Assembly (NCBI GenBank): GCA_947644195.1
Contig: CANRZB010000006.1
Coordinates: forward strand, 1 to 64,000
Direction: 5' to 3'
DNA: 64,000 bases
DNA from: an uncultured Clostridium sp.
GTDB taxonomy: Bacteria > Bacillota > Clostridia > Lachnospirales > Lachnospiraceae
Shown here in pieces: positions 35,236 through 44,521 of the stretch (position 1 is its first letter; each line of letters opens with the position of its first letter). Both the position numbers and the translations under genes were made by a program. The notes beneath the pieces were generated by a model, which worked only from the letters and a program-made list of their open reading frames with translations, did not search any database and had not been told where the DNA came from.

Positions 35236-36942
35236 TTAATAGAACCAAAAACCTTTCCAGTCTGACTTGTATATCCGGTAAACCGGATACGGATAAGTAA
35301 ACTGACGGATCAGTTTACCGGACCGATCGGTCTCCTGTACCAGTTTTGCGTCACTGTTACAATAGATAATGACTTCTGGTTCTACCGTCACATTACCAGC
35401 AGTACGGGTCTGCCCCAGCGCTTCTGAAGATTTTAACCGATAGGTACCTGCTGTCTCATCCACCTGGTACTGATAATAATAGGATTGGGTGTTTCCGCCA
35501 GCTCCCCGTCCCGCATTATTATTGAGCAGTTCCAAGGTATAACGTCCCTCCGATCCACTCTGGTAAACCATGCTGTTCTGCCCATATTGGCAGGCAAAAT
35601 CTTTCTTTTTGCTGTCTTCTCCTTCTCCACTATCTGATTCTCCGGTATCTTTGGCCAGCACTTTTCGTTTCAGGCCTTTATAATCCTTCCAGAGGTTGGG
35701 ATCACCAATGATATAATTTACTTCCGGCAAAAGACTGCCAACTTTGCTGACTTTGAAGATGCTGGATAGGTTGGCAGAACTGAGCAACAACTGATTGGTT
35801 CCCACCACCTGGATCGAGTTAATAGCAATCCAATTTTTGCCCTTATTGCGTTTGTGAACCTGCGGCAGCAAAGTATCCAGATCTAACGCTTCGGTTACCT
35901 CCCCCGTTTCCAGTTCCAGCTTCAGGATCTTGCTGCTGATCGTCGCCTTTTTCCGTCTGGCTGTTGCAATCAGATACAGGCTGCCGCTGCCGTCATAGGC
36001 GTATGGACCTGAGATCTGATATCCATTTACCGGATAGGAACCTGTGACCTGCCCCAGATCATTGACCTTAACCACCTGGCTGTCACTGGCAGTGTACACC
36101 AGGGTATCATAGATTACCTGCATATTTCTGCTGACATCACCATTTAATGGAATATCACTGCGCAGATAACCGGAATTATCGTATTGTAGTATCGCACACT
36201 GCCGGCTCCCATCAGCGGCTGTGTGTGCTCCCGTAAAGGAAGTGTACAGACCATTGGATACCACTGTTCTACTATAGCCGGTTTCGGTGCCCAATTTGAC
36301 TGCTGCCCCGTCTGTCAATGCCGGTACATCCAGCCCGTAGCTCTGTACTGCAGATAACTCATCTTTCCTGTTATACAAACGAAGGGTAATGATATTCCTC
36401 TGTCCCGGAATCAGACCGATAAGCTGATACTCGTGCTCTTTAGAAAGATTTCCACTTCCATCATTTAATAACGTTCTCGTAAAATCTGGAACCGACGGAT
36501 CATCGACGGAAATCGTATAACGGCAGTAGCCTTTTCCCTCACTTCTGAAATATAGGTACAAAGATAATTTGTTCGTGCCATAGGGATTATAGGCCCACAT
36601 TGGGTTGGCAAAAGTAAAACGCTTATTCTTTTTGATATCGGTCAGCATTTTTTCCACTTCCGCCGACTTCTCGACATGGTAGACATCATTCCCCGGACTT
36701 AACGCTGTAGTAATGACGTTCTGATCTCCACCGGACAATATCAATGGACTGATGTCTACCGCCTTGATCTCATCGGTAATTTTAGAGCCGTCTTCTGCGG
36801 TCAGATCCCGCTCCTCTTTTAATATCGTCTGCTCCTTTTTCGCTTGTTTTTTCGCCATGTCATTCATCTTCCAAAGCAGCGCTCCCATGGCGACCAACAT
36901 AACCAAACTGGTAATCAGGATCACACGTAATTTCTTTTTCAT
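35236..36942 (-). CDS. Arylsulfotransferase (ASST)-like membrane-anchored protein, active site apparently lost
   Basis: A 568-residue protein with an N-terminal membrane anchor (about 7-24) and extracellular remainder. The first extracellular domain resembles the ASST N-terminal domain (NPYGTNKLSLYLYF). The propeller part includes the family segment WIAINSIQVVGTNQLLLSSA followed by SSIFKVSK and INYIIGD-like text. In active ASSTs this segment has catalytic His and an RHQ-type motif; here they read Ala and ANL. It may therefore be a binding protein, or it may use other residues. An acidic, Ser-rich insert lies near residue 440. It is convergent with the sulfotransferase gene, 20 bases apart. 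Confidence 0.65.
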   Translation of the reverse strand: MKKKLRVILITSLVMLVAMGALLWKMNDMAKKQAKKEQTILKEERDLTAEDGSKITDEIKAVDISPLILSGGDQNVITTALSPGNDVYHVEKSAEVEKMLTDIKKNKRFTFANPMWAYNPYGTNKLSLYLYFRSEGKGYCRYTISVDDPSVPDFTRTLLNDGSGNLSKEHEYQLIGLIPGQRNIITLRLYNRKDELSAVQSYGLDVPALTDGAAVKLGTETGYSRTVVSNGLYTSFTGAHTAADGSRQCAILQYDNSGYLRSDIPLNGDVSRNMQVIYDTLVYTASDSQVVKVNDLGQVTGSYPVNGYQISGPYAYDGSGSLYLIATARRKKATISSKILKLELETGEVTEALDLDTLLPQVHKRNKGKNWIAINSIQVVGTNQLLLSSANLSSIFKVSKVGSLLPEVNYIIGDPNLWKDYKGLKRKVLAKDTGESDSGEGEDSKKKDFACQYGQNSMVYQSGSEGRYTLELLNNNAGRGAGGNTQSYYYQYQVDETAGTYRLKSSEALGQTRTAGNVTVEPEVIIYCNSDAKLVQETDRSGKLIRQFTYPYPVYRIYKSDWKGFWFY

Positions 36943-37015
36943 CCTATAACCCTCCCCATGTAAGATCTCTATGATTCTCAGGAATTATCTTCCGCAAAAT
37001 ATAATCTATGTTGTA

Positions 37016-37432
37016 TTACCCTACCATATCCTTTAATTTCTGGTATATATCTGGATAATACCGCTTCATCCGAACCGGTTTCATTTTCTGGTCCAAAAAA
37101 CAATGCCCGCTACGGCCTGTTGTACAAGGAGTTTCTCCGTCTCCCCTGCGAATCTCATAGTCCAGCTCCATCTTGATCCCGTCAAATTTGGTCAACCGTG
37201 TCTCTACCACAAAACGATCCCCAAACCGAAGGGGCTGCAAATAGCGGCAATCCACAAACATAACCGGTACAAATAATCCTGCCCGCTCGATCTCGACATG
37301 ACTGAGCCCAAGCGCATCCATCATATCCATCCTCGCCTCTTCAAAATAACGTATGTAATTGGAATGATGTACAATCCCCATCTGATCGGTTTCATAATAG
37401 TTTACTTTCCGGCTGTAACTGACTGCTTCCAT
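37016..37432 (-). CDS. Acyl-CoA thioesterase, YbgC/FadM hotdog family
   Basis: A 138-residue single-domain hotdog thioesterase. The N-terminal signature is VNYYETDQMGIVHHSNYIRY with the catalytic Asp and His, followed by FEEARMDMM. Length is standard. It hydrolyses short or aromatic acyl-CoA esters in the family; the substrate here is unknown. No operon partner is evident. Confidence 0.92.
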   Translation of the reverse strand: MEAVSYSRKVNYYETDQMGIVHHSNYIRYFEEARMDMMDALGLSHVEIERAGLFVPVMFVDCRYLQPLRFGDRFVVETRLTKFDGIKMELDYEIRRGDGETPCTTGRSGHCFLDQKMKPVRMKRYYPDIYQKLKDMVG

Positions 37433-37689
37433 GACAATCCCTCTTTCTGTAACTGAAGAATACAGATTCCGACTGTCATTATAACATATCTTATCCGAAG
37501 TGGGAAATTTTTTTCAATGGCTTTTCTGATCTGAGTTTTCTGACTATTATCCTCATGGAATAATATATCTGTTTTTCAGCAAGTCCACATTCATTGTATT
37601 TTCAATGCTTTTCTCTGTCTGGTTCTGTTCTTTTACACCACTCTTGACACTAATTTTCCAAACAGGAAGCAGGATCCCCGCTTTTTTCT

Positions 37690-37718
37690 TTGACTTGGGG
37701 CAACAGGAGTGTTATACT
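37690..37718 (+). promoter_or_regulatory. Sigma-A promoter upstream of the Uma2-type gene
   Basis: TTGACT (37690-37695), 17-base spacer, TATACT (37713-37718). It gives a leader of about 270 bases. Apart from a possible 35-codon ORF, the 37433-37996 gap holds nothing else I can name. Confidence 0.6.
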
Positions 37719-37764
37719 GCCTGCATACCCCCATTTACCTGGTTGACGGGATGCATACCATTCC

Positions 37765-37872
37765 ATGATAGATAAACATTTCCAGACACAGTATCAGGAT
37801 TGCGATTACAATATCTACCACTTAGTGTCAGAGGAAATTCGGAATAACCGCTTTTATGAGGCTTATTACTAG
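37765..37872 (+). CDS. Possible 35-residue leader ORF
   Basis: A short frame (begins MIDKHFQTQYQDCDYNIYHL) between the promoter at 37690 and the Uma2-type gene. It is rich in Tyr, Asp and Asn and looks more like coding than random sequence, but it has no good ribosome site. It could be a small protein or the relic of a longer gene. Confidence 0.25.
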   Translation: MIDKHFQTQYQDCDYNIYHLVSEEIRNNRFYEAYY

Positions 37873-37996
37873 TTCTGCTGCCACTTGGCAACAAATTTCC
37901 ACCAGACAGCAGCAGTTGTACCCATTTGACTGCAACTGCCAACATATGAATACACACCTACAGCTACATACAATAGCCAAGAAAGGAAGTGTTTCT

Positions 37997-38554
37997 ATGC
38001 CAGCATTAGCACAAGAAAAAATCTATACCCTTGACGACATTTACGCTCTCCCGGATGGAGAACGTGCAGAACTGATTGACGGACAAATATATATGATGGC
38101 ACCATCTAGCCGAAAGCATCAAACAATTGCCAGGGAACTTTTTTCTTCCATAAGTTCCTATATTAAGTCAAAAGGGGGTTCCTGTGAGCCTTTTTTTGCA
38201 CCTTTTGCCGTATTTCTGAATAATGACAATACAAACTATGTCGAACCGGACATAGCCGTAATCTGTGATAAATCAAAGCTCACTGACAAAGGCTGCTCCG
38301 GTGCGCCAGACTGGATTATAGAAATCGTCTCTCCTAACAGCAAACGTATGGACTATTTTACTAAACTTTTTAAATACCGCACTGCAGGTGTCAGAGAATA
38401 CTGGATCGTTGACCCGGAGAAGAACCGTATCCTTGTTTACAACTTTGAATCAGAGGATACCGGAGATTATACCTTTACTGATTCTGTAAAGGCTGGCATC
38501 TACAATGATCTGCTTATCAACTTTTCGGAAATTGCAGAAATCCTGAATAAATAG
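37997..38554 (+). CDS. Uma2/DUF820 family endonuclease-like protein
   Basis: A 185-residue PD-(D/E)XK-fold protein of the Uma2 family. It has YTLDDIYALPDGERAELIDG (Glu in motif), IYMMAPSSRKHQ, VEPDIAVICDKSKL with the conserved PDI and GAPDWIIEIVSPNS with the E-x-(V/L)SPS-like motif, then FKYRTAGVREYWIVDPE. ATG 37997 (MPALAQEK) follows GAAAGGAAG. Members are often numerous and associated with mobile DNA; the function is not established. Confidence 0.9.
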   Translation: MPALAQEKIYTLDDIYALPDGERAELIDGQIYMMAPSSRKHQTIARELFSSISSYIKSKGGSCEPFFAPFAVFLNNDNTNYVEPDIAVICDKSKLTDKGCSGAPDWIIEIVSPNSKRMDYFTKLFKYRTAGVREYWIVDPEKNRILVYNFESEDTGDYTFTDSVKAGIYNDLLINFSEIAEILNK

Positions 38555-38644
38555 CCAATCACAACCACCGGTTTATTTTTTACTTCGCTACATTTCTCTG
38601 TTGAGAAATTTCGCTTGCAAAATAGGTCAAAAGACCTAACAAAA

Positions 38645-38675
38645 AAAAGGCATATGCCCTGCTGCATATGCCTTT
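38645..38675. terminator. Terminator after the Uma2-type gene
   Basis: A nine-pair stem (AGGCATATG with CATATGCCT) flanked by an A run on the left and TTTC on the right. It is about 90 bases after the stop codon. Confidence 0.65.
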
Positions 38676-38748
38676 CACTGTCTATCATAATAATAAAACT
38701 GACTTTTTTTACTTTCAAATCAATACATATTATCCTCGTCGTCTCTAA

Positions 38749-38777
38749 TCATATTTTCCCGGATTGTCCCATATACT
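38749..38777 (+). promoter_or_regulatory. Sigma-E-like promoter of the spoIIM-like gene
   Basis: TCATATT (38749-38755) and CATATACT (38770-38777), giving ATA, 16 bases, then a -10 close to CATACAnT. It lies 37 bases before the TTG start. In Bacillus, spoIIM is a sigma-E gene, so promoter and product agree. Confidence 0.5.
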
Positions 38778-38813
38778 TGGTATTGAAACGCACTTCCCCG
38801 AGAGGAGAACTCT

Positions 38814-39407
38814 TTGAAATCCTATTTCATTCGCTATCAAAAACAGCCGACAGACAATGCCCGGTCCATCGTCAGCAGCGTCCTTCTCTATCTGGCAGGC
38901 CTGTTGATTGGTTTTCTGTGCGGACAGTTGTTACGCAACAGTCTATTTCACACGGTCAAAGACACCTATGAAGGACTTTTGGCCGGCATTTCCACTACCA
39001 AAATTCAATTTTTCCCCTTGTTTCTGCTCTGTCTTAAACAGCAAGGCAAAGACTTTCTGCTGCTGCTCTTTTTTTCATGTACCAATGTCTGGCTGCTCTA
39101 TCTCAGCGGCTATCTGCTATACCGGGGCTTTACCGGGGGGCTGCTGCTACTCTTTTGCACTATGATGCACGGGGTCAGCGGAATCTGGGGATTCTTTTGC
39201 TTCCTGATGCCACAGGCAATCCTCTATATCCCGGTCTATCTTTGTCTAATCCACAAACTGCACGCCACACGGGATGGCAATCAAAAAGGAATCCCCTTCC
39301 TACACGAGATTCCTTCGATATTACTGTTATTATTATTCCTGGTGGCCGGCTGTGTTTTGGAGAGCACTCTAAACCTGCCGCTCCTGCGATGGTATCATGG
39401 TCTCTAA
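38814..39407 (+). CDS. spoIIM: Stage II sporulation protein M-like membrane protein
   Basis: A 197-residue polytopic protein with about five membrane helices. Its pattern (GLLIGFLCG at the start; YRGFTGGLLLLFCTMMHGVSG and FFCFLMPQAILYIPVY in the middle; a last helix near the C-terminus) resembles SpoIIM, part of the SpoIIDMP complex that remodels peptidoglycan during engulfment in the mother cell. The start is TTG 38814, six bases after GAGGAG. A sigma-E-like promoter precedes it. Its 3' end overlaps coaE on the other strand by 39 bases. The family call rests on topology and short motifs only. Confidence 0.6.
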   Translation: MKSYFIRYQKQPTDNARSIVSSVLLYLAGLLIGFLCGQLLRNSLFHTVKDTYEGLLAGISTTKIQFFPLFLLCLKQQGKDFLLLLFFSCTNVWLLYLSGYLLYRGFTGGLLLLFCTMMHGVSGIWGFFCFLMPQAILYIPVYLCLIHKLHATRDGNQKGIPFLHEIPSILLLLLFLVAGCVLESTLNLPLLRWYHGL

Positions 39408-39968
39408 CATTTGATCCAGCAGTCGTTTCTCTCCGGCATTATCTATCACACGGTCAGCCCTCTCCCGAAAGAAAGCATCGGGACGCTGCTTTGCCATAAT
39501 CGCATGGGATTTTTCTTCGCTGTATCCCCGGTCTTCCATCAAACGCCGGATACGAATTTCCTCGGGTACAGAAACGTACCAGACTTCATCGCACAATGCA
39601 TCACAGCCTGTCTCATACAAAATTGCATTTTCTAACAAAAGGATACCGCCCCGGTCCCGTCTTTGTTCAATATAATCTATGAGGTACGCCTTAACAACCG
39701 GATGGACAATCTCATTCATGGCGGTTAGCGCCTCTGGATCATGAAAAATAATCTCTGCCAGACGCTGTCGATCCAGCGTCCCATCCTGCCCAACCACAGA
39801 CTCCCCAAAACGGGATACAATCTGTGCGAAACTGTCTGTCCCTGGCTCCATTGCCACATGCCCTAACTCATCCGCAATCAGCAGTTCCACACCAAAACGC
39901 TCCTGCAGCCTGCGCGCCACATAAGATTTTCCACTGCCTACCCCGCCAGTTAGACCGATTACTCGCAT
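39369..39968 (-). CDS. coaE: Dephospho-CoA kinase
   Basis: A 199-residue kinase for the last step of CoA synthesis. It has the P-loop GLTGGVGSGKSYVA at residue 5, IADELGHVAMEPG (Asp catalytic), VHPVVKAYL and LLENAILYETG, and the C-terminal lid region with RLMEDRGYSEE. ATG 39968 follows AAAGGGAG; an in-frame ATG six codons upstream includes the ribosome site. It follows polA on the same strand, as in many Firmicutes. Confidence 0.95.
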   Translation of the reverse strand: MRVIGLTGGVGSGKSYVARRLQERFGVELLIADELGHVAMEPGTDSFAQIVSRFGESVVGQDGTLDRQRLAEIIFHDPEALTAMNEIVHPVVKAYLIDYIEQRRDRGGILLLENAILYETGCDALCDEVWYVSVPEEIRIRRLMEDRGYSEEKSHAIMAKQRPDAFFRERADRVIDNAGEKRLLDQMLETMIPSQERQV

Positions 39969-40058
39969 GTCAGTTCTCCCTTTCATTGTCCTGCACTGTT
40001 TTACCGGATCTCCATTCCGGCTTCATCCTGGTCTCCGTACCAAATGTACAAACACCCA

Positions 40059-43037
40059 TCAATGGGCCTCATACCAATTTTCGCCCTCCTCCATACCAAT
40101 TTCCAGAGGAACCTGCAATTCTGCGGCCGCTGGCATTTCCGCCTCCAAAATCTTCCTTACGGCTTCTCGTTCTTCCATCGGCGTTTCAATTAACAATTCA
40201 TCATGCACCTGCAGCACGATCCTAGCCTGAAGCCCCTCACGCCGCAAGGCTTCCGCAACCCGGATCATGGCAATCTTGATGATGTCGGCTGCCGTCCCCT
40301 GGATCGGTGAATTCATGGCAATCCGCTCCCCAAAAGAGCGCTGCATAAAATTACTCGAAGCTAGCTCCGGCACAGGCCGCCTGCGCCCAAACATGGTCTC
40401 TGCATAACCTTTTTCCTTGGCAGACGCCACCAGTCCGTCTAAATATTCTTTGATCGCCGGATAACTGGCAAAATATTGCTCAATAATTTCCTCCGCTTCT
40501 TTTCTGCTGATATTCAGATCCTGTGACAGACCAAAGGCACTAATCCCATAGACAATCCCGAAATTTACAGCTTTGGCATTTCGCCTCTGCAAATCCGTTA
40601 CCTCATCAAATGGGGTGTGGAATACATTCGCTGCTGTACTCCGATGAATATCTTTCCCCTCCTGGTATGCACGCATCAACTCCTCATCTCCGGACAGATG
40701 TGCTAATACCCGTAGCTCAATCTGAGAGTAGTCCGCATCAATAAATACGCAGCCTTCCCGTGGCTGAAACACCTTGCGGAGCTGTCTGCCCAGCTCCATG
40801 CGGATCGGAATATTCTGCAAATTTGGATCGGTGCTGCTGATCCGTCCCGTCGCCGTGATCGTCTGGTGAAATTTGCCATGGATGCGTTGATCTTTCTCGA
40901 TATACACCGGCAAGCCATCCGCATACGTAGATTTTAGCTTGCTTACCTGACGATAATCCAGAATTTTATCAATAATGGGATCTTCGGTGCGCAGTTTTTC
41001 TAAAATATCAGCGGAAGTAGAATATCCTGTCTTGGTTTTTTTGGCAAAAGGCAGTTTCATTTTCTCAAATAGAATGACGCCCAGTTGCTTCGGGGAATTG
41101 ATATTAAATTCCTCTCCTGCCAGATCATAGATATCGGTCTCCAACTCCGCGATACGCTGTCCGAGCAGCTCCGACATATCTGTCAGGGTCTGCCGGTCCG
41201 CCTGGACGCCAATCCGCTCCATCTCATAGAGATAATAAGCCGTCGGCATTTCTACCTCCTGCAGTAACTGATCCATCCCTTGCTGCTCTAATTCCTGCCG
41301 CATTTTTTCCCATGCCATACAAGGAACACAAGACTGATACGCAAAATAATCCAAAAGCCTGTCTGTACCCTGGCCATCCTCTGCCCCAGCGTTTGCTGCA
41401 GTCCCTCCTTCTGGCTGGTCGCCATCCACATCAGCTCTTCCGGCAGCCTCTCCTGCTATCTCTGCTTTCCAGTTGCTGGTCAGACCGGCTTCCGTCTCCT
41501 GTAATATCTCTGACAGCTTTGCCTTGCCAAACATTTCCTGATAGGACGGAAGGGTCAGCCCCAGATAATCTCGCGCAATATCCTCTGCCTGATACGTATC
41601 CTTTAACGGATTTAACAGATAGGCTGCAATTTCCAGATCCCACACCTGATGAAACAGCTTCTGCCGTTCCTCTGCCGTGTTGTCCGCAAAGCCCTGCTGC
41701 CTGGCAGCCTCTTTCCCTGCCACTCTCTGCTCTATCGGCGTCGTCAGGTGCAGGTTATTCTTCCAGTCCAACATAGCAATGGCCGGCACTGCTTCAGCCA
41801 CTGTGTGATAGGCTTTCAACAATTCCCCGGAAGATATTTTTTCGGAGATTCGTACACATGCAGTCTCCATCTTCTCCCCGGATGGATAGGTCAGCGACAG
41901 ACCCGCGAAGCGGTACTCCGGCTCCCCGGTTTCTTCTGTCAAGGTAATGTCTCCATCCTCTCCATCAAATACCAGGCTCATCTGCCCTCCGGTCTTTTTC
42001 GTTTTTCCCCGTTTCACCGTTCCCGCATTGATCCATTCCTCTCCGACAAATGCCACGCCTGCTGCCTGCGGTTTCGTGCGTACCAGCTCCCGGACAAAAC
42101 GATCTAACTCTCTCGGATCCATAATCCAGCGGTAACCTGATAATTTAGCCGCCCCCTGCTCTCTGGCAGACGGATCAAAATGCTTCAAAAGGGATTTTAA
42201 TTCCAAACGCTTAACCCACTCAAATGCCTCTGGGGTAAACAGGTCTCCCAGTTTTGCTTCCTCGAACCGGTATCCCAGCTCACAGTCTGTTCGAATCGTC
42301 GCCAGGTCTTTGCTTAACCGCGCCAGTTCTTCATTCGCCCGCAACAATTCCCTAGCGCGTTTTGGCTCAACTTCTTCAATATGGGCATAGGCTTCCTCCA
42401 CAGTTGGAAATGCTGTTAAAATCTTTACCGCGGTTTTCTCCCCTACCCCCGGTACTCCCGGTATATTATCGGAACTATCCCCCATCAATCCTTTTAAGTC
42501 CACGATTTGAGAAGGTGTCAGGCCATATTTATCCACGACTTCCTGCGTATGGTAATTTTCGATCTCCGTACCACCTCGTTTAGTTTTCGGAATCCGAATC
42601 AAAATATTCTCTGTGGCAAGCTGCAGCAAATCCCGGTCACCAGATACCAGGGATACCTCCATCCCGTCCCGTTCTGCCTGTCTGGCAATCGTCCCCAGAA
42701 TATCATCCGCCTCCAGACCACCCTGTTTTACGATGCGCACCCCCATGGCCTGCAACACATCCTGAATGAGCGGCACCTGCTCCCTCAACTCATCTGGCAT
42801 CTTTTTACGGGTGCCCTTATATTCCTGGTACATTTCATGCCGAAACGTAGGCTGATGCTCGTCAAACGCCACGGTCAGATAGTCCGGCTTTTCTTCCTCC
42901 AGAATTTTAAGCATAATATTTAAAAAACCATAGACCGCATTGGTATGCAGCCCCTCCGAATTCGAGAGATCCGGCAGGCCGTAAAAAGCCCGGTTCAAGA
43001 TACTGTGCCCATCAATCAATACAATCTTTTTCTTCAT
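40059..43037 (-). CDS. polA: DNA polymerase I
   Basis: A 992-residue polymerase for repair and Okazaki fragment processing. Residues 1-300 are the 5'-3' exonuclease (IDGHSILNRAFYGLPDLS, EADDILGTIA, GDRDLLQLA, GDSSDNIPGVPG). The middle 3'-5' exonuclease-like part is expanded with low-complexity acidic inserts and lacks clear catalytic acids, so proofreading is probably absent. The polymerase domain has motif A DADYSQIELRVLAHLSG, motif B RRNAKAVNFGIVYG and motif C LQVHDELL. ATG 43037 follows GGAGGAATAGGA; an in-frame ATG at 43112 would overlap the upstream gene. It is in an operon with coaE. Confidence 0.97.
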   Translation of the reverse strand: MKKKIVLIDGHSILNRAFYGLPDLSNSEGLHTNAVYGFLNIMLKILEEEKPDYLTVAFDEHQPTFRHEMYQEYKGTRKKMPDELREQVPLIQDVLQAMGVRIVKQGGLEADDILGTIARQAERDGMEVSLVSGDRDLLQLATENILIRIPKTKRGGTEIENYHTQEVVDKYGLTPSQIVDLKGLMGDSSDNIPGVPGVGEKTAVKILTAFPTVEEAYAHIEEVEPKRARELLRANEELARLSKDLATIRTDCELGYRFEEAKLGDLFTPEAFEWVKRLELKSLLKHFDPSAREQGAAKLSGYRWIMDPRELDRFVRELVRTKPQAAGVAFVGEEWINAGTVKRGKTKKTGGQMSLVFDGEDGDITLTEETGEPEYRFAGLSLTYPSGEKMETACVRISEKISSGELLKAYHTVAEAVPAIAMLDWKNNLHLTTPIEQRVAGKEAARQQGFADNTAEERQKLFHQVWDLEIAAYLLNPLKDTYQAEDIARDYLGLTLPSYQEMFGKAKLSEILQETEAGLTSNWKAEIAGEAAGRADVDGDQPEGGTAANAGAEDGQGTDRLLDYFAYQSCVPCMAWEKMRQELEQQGMDQLLQEVEMPTAYYLYEMERIGVQADRQTLTDMSELLGQRIAELETDIYDLAGEEFNINSPKQLGVILFEKMKLPFAKKTKTGYSTSADILEKLRTEDPIIDKILDYRQVSKLKSTYADGLPVYIEKDQRIHGKFHQTITATGRISSTDPNLQNIPIRMELGRQLRKVFQPREGCVFIDADYSQIELRVLAHLSGDEELMRAYQEGKDIHRSTAANVFHTPFDEVTDLQRRNAKAVNFGIVYGISAFGLSQDLNISRKEAEEIIEQYFASYPAIKEYLDGLVASAKEKGYAETMFGRRRPVPELASSNFMQRSFGERIAMNSPIQGTAADIIKIAMIRVAEALRREGLQARIVLQVHDELLIETPMEEREAVRKILEAEMPAAAELQVPLEIGMEEGENWYEAH

Positions 43038-43074
43038 TCCTATTCCTCCAAAATAAAAAGATCGAACCGGCAGG

Positions 43075-43380
43075 CTAAAGAAACCAGACCGCCCCGATAC
43101 ACAACAGCACAAACACCATGATCTTAGCCACCAGAATGAGCTTGTATTTCAGCAGATAATCCTCTGCCGACTGCAATTTCTGCCAGGCATCAAAATTAAA
43201 CGCCTCTGCATTTTCCCCTTCCAGATACCTCATTCCAGCAATCATTGTATAGTATACATCATATTCCTCCCTGCAATTCTCACAGAGATCCATATGTTTC
43301 AAAAAGGCTTCCAAATCCCGGACAGCCAGTTTATCGTCAATAAAAGGTATGATTGATTTCTGTGCCTCCCGACAATCCAT
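43075..43380 (-). CDS. Small zinc-finger anti-sigma-like membrane protein
   Basis: A 101-residue protein. The N-terminal part has the anti-sigma zinc-finger pattern: MDCREAQKSIIPFID, then FLKHMDLCENCREEY (His-x3-Cys-x2-Cys). A single membrane helix lies near the C-terminus (KIMVFVLLCIGAVWFL). ATG 43380 follows GGAGGCG; an upstream ATG would run into the tRNA terminator. No sigma factor gene adjoins it; polA follows after 37 bases. Confidence 0.75.
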   Translation of the reverse strand: MDCREAQKSIIPFIDDKLAVRDLEAFLKHMDLCENCREEYDVYYTMIAGMRYLEGENAEAFNFDAWQKLQSAEDYLLKYKLILVAKIMVFVLLCIGAVWFL

Positions 43381-43412
43381 ACGAACGCCTCCAAACCAAA
43401 TGTATTTAAAGA

Positions 43413-43441
43413 AGAAAAAGGAAACCTCTTGGCTTCCTTTT
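43413..43441 (-). terminator. Terminator of tRNA-Leu
   Basis: A ten-pair stem (43417-43426 with 43431-43440, one mismatch) followed on the minus strand by TTTTCTTC, directly after the tRNA 3' end. Confidence 0.6.
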
Positions 43442-43444
43442 CTA

Positions 43445-43527
43445 TGCACCAGGAGGGATTTGAACCCTCACGGGGTCACCCCCGACGGATTTTGAGTCCG
43501 TTGCGTCTGCCGTTCCGCCACTAGTGC
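43445..43527 (-). tRNA. tRNA-Leu, anticodon CAA
   Basis: An 83-base tRNA. The acceptor GCACTAG pairs with CTGGTGC (one G-U), the anticodon stem-loop CGGA-CTCAAAA-TCCG gives CAA, there is a long variable arm (GGGGGTGACCCC), and the T arm is GAGGG-TTCAAAT-CCCTC. The discriminator is A and CCA is not encoded. The long variable arm and the D-loop GTGGCGGAACGGCAGACGC are typical of tRNA-Leu. It has its own promoter. Confidence 0.95.
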
Positions 43528-43552
43528 CCGCTGCGTTGTCACAACGAAAGTT

Positions 43553-43581
43553 ATTGTATCATTGATCTACAGATTTGTCAA
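43553..43581 (-). promoter_or_regulatory. Sigma-A promoter of tRNA-Leu
   Basis: TTGACA (43576-43581), 17-base spacer, TACAAT (43553-43558). The -35 box lies inside the last codons of the upstream glycosyltransferase gene. Confidence 0.75.
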
Positions 43582-44521
43582 ATGTTTTCTCACTGATAAT
43601 GAAGCGCGGACGCTCTTTGACTTCCATATAGATCTTACCGATGTATTCTCCCAGGACGCCCAGGCAGATCAACTGTACCCCACTAACCATACAGATAATG
43701 CAGGTCATACTGGTCCAACCCGGTACCACCTTACCGATAATTGCGGAGATGACCGCCCAAATCACCCCGATAAAACTCAAAAATGCCACAAAACAACCAA
43801 AAACAATAATCATGCGGAGCGGCTTGGTACTGAGGCTGGTAATCCCATCAAACGCCAGGGACAGCATTTTATGCAGAGGATAATGGCTCTCCCCCGCCAA
43901 ACGCTCATTACGTTTATAATATACACTCGTACTTTTAAAACCGACCAGTGGAATCATCCCACGCAGAAACAGGTTTACTTCTTTAAAATTTTGAAATTCC
44001 CGTAATACTCTGGTCGAGATCAGACGGTAATCGGCATGGTTAAAGACCACATCTGCCCCCATCCAATGTAGTAATTTATAAAAAGATTCCGCAGTAAAAC
44101 GCTTGAAAAAAGTATCGGTGTCCCGGTTGTTGCGGACACCATACACTACCTCACAGCCATCGTGATACGCATCCACCATTTCTTCCATTGCGCTGATGTC
44201 ATCCTGCCCGTCACAGTCAATGGAAATCGTGATATCTGCAACATCCACTGCCTCCATCAGGCCGGCTAACACGGTACTCTGATGTCCCCGATTTCTGCTC
44301 TGGCTGATTCCAATAAAATGCGGGTCTGCTTCAGCAAGCTCCTGAATAATCTCCCAGGTACGATCTTTGCTTCCGTCATTCACAAATAAAATCCTGCTTT
44401 CATCCGATATCTTTTCCTTTTGAATCAGATCCTGTAACTCCTCCAAAAACATCGGGGAAGTAATTGGTAATACCGATTCCTCATTATAGCATGGAATTAC
44501 AATCCATAGTATTTCTGCCAT
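43559..44521 (-). CDS. Membrane GT2 glycosyltransferase (polyprenyl-phosphate sugar transferase type)
   Basis: A 320-residue GtrB/DPM1-like enzyme. It has WIVIPCYNEESVLP, FVNDGSKDRTWEI, QSRNRGHQSTVLAG and the DXD-type SIDCDGQDDISAM (about 105), then two membrane helices near 230 and 265. Such enzymes load sugars onto undecaprenyl phosphate for export. ATG 44521 follows GGAGG. It is divergent from another GT2 gene at 44793. Confidence 0.9.
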   Translation of the reverse strand: MAEILWIVIPCYNEESVLPITSPMFLEELQDLIQKEKISDESRILFVNDGSKDRTWEIIQELAEADPHFIGISQSRNRGHQSTVLAGLMEAVDVADITISIDCDGQDDISAMEEMVDAYHDGCEVVYGVRNNRDTDTFFKRFTAESFYKLLHWMGADVVFNHADYRLISTRVLREFQNFKEVNLFLRGMIPLVGFKSTSVYYKRNERLAGESHYPLHKMLSLAFDGITSLSTKPLRMIIVFGCFVAFLSFIGVIWAVISAIIGKVVPGWTSMTCIICMVSGVQLICLGVLGEYIGKIYMEVKERPRFIISEKTFDKSVDQ

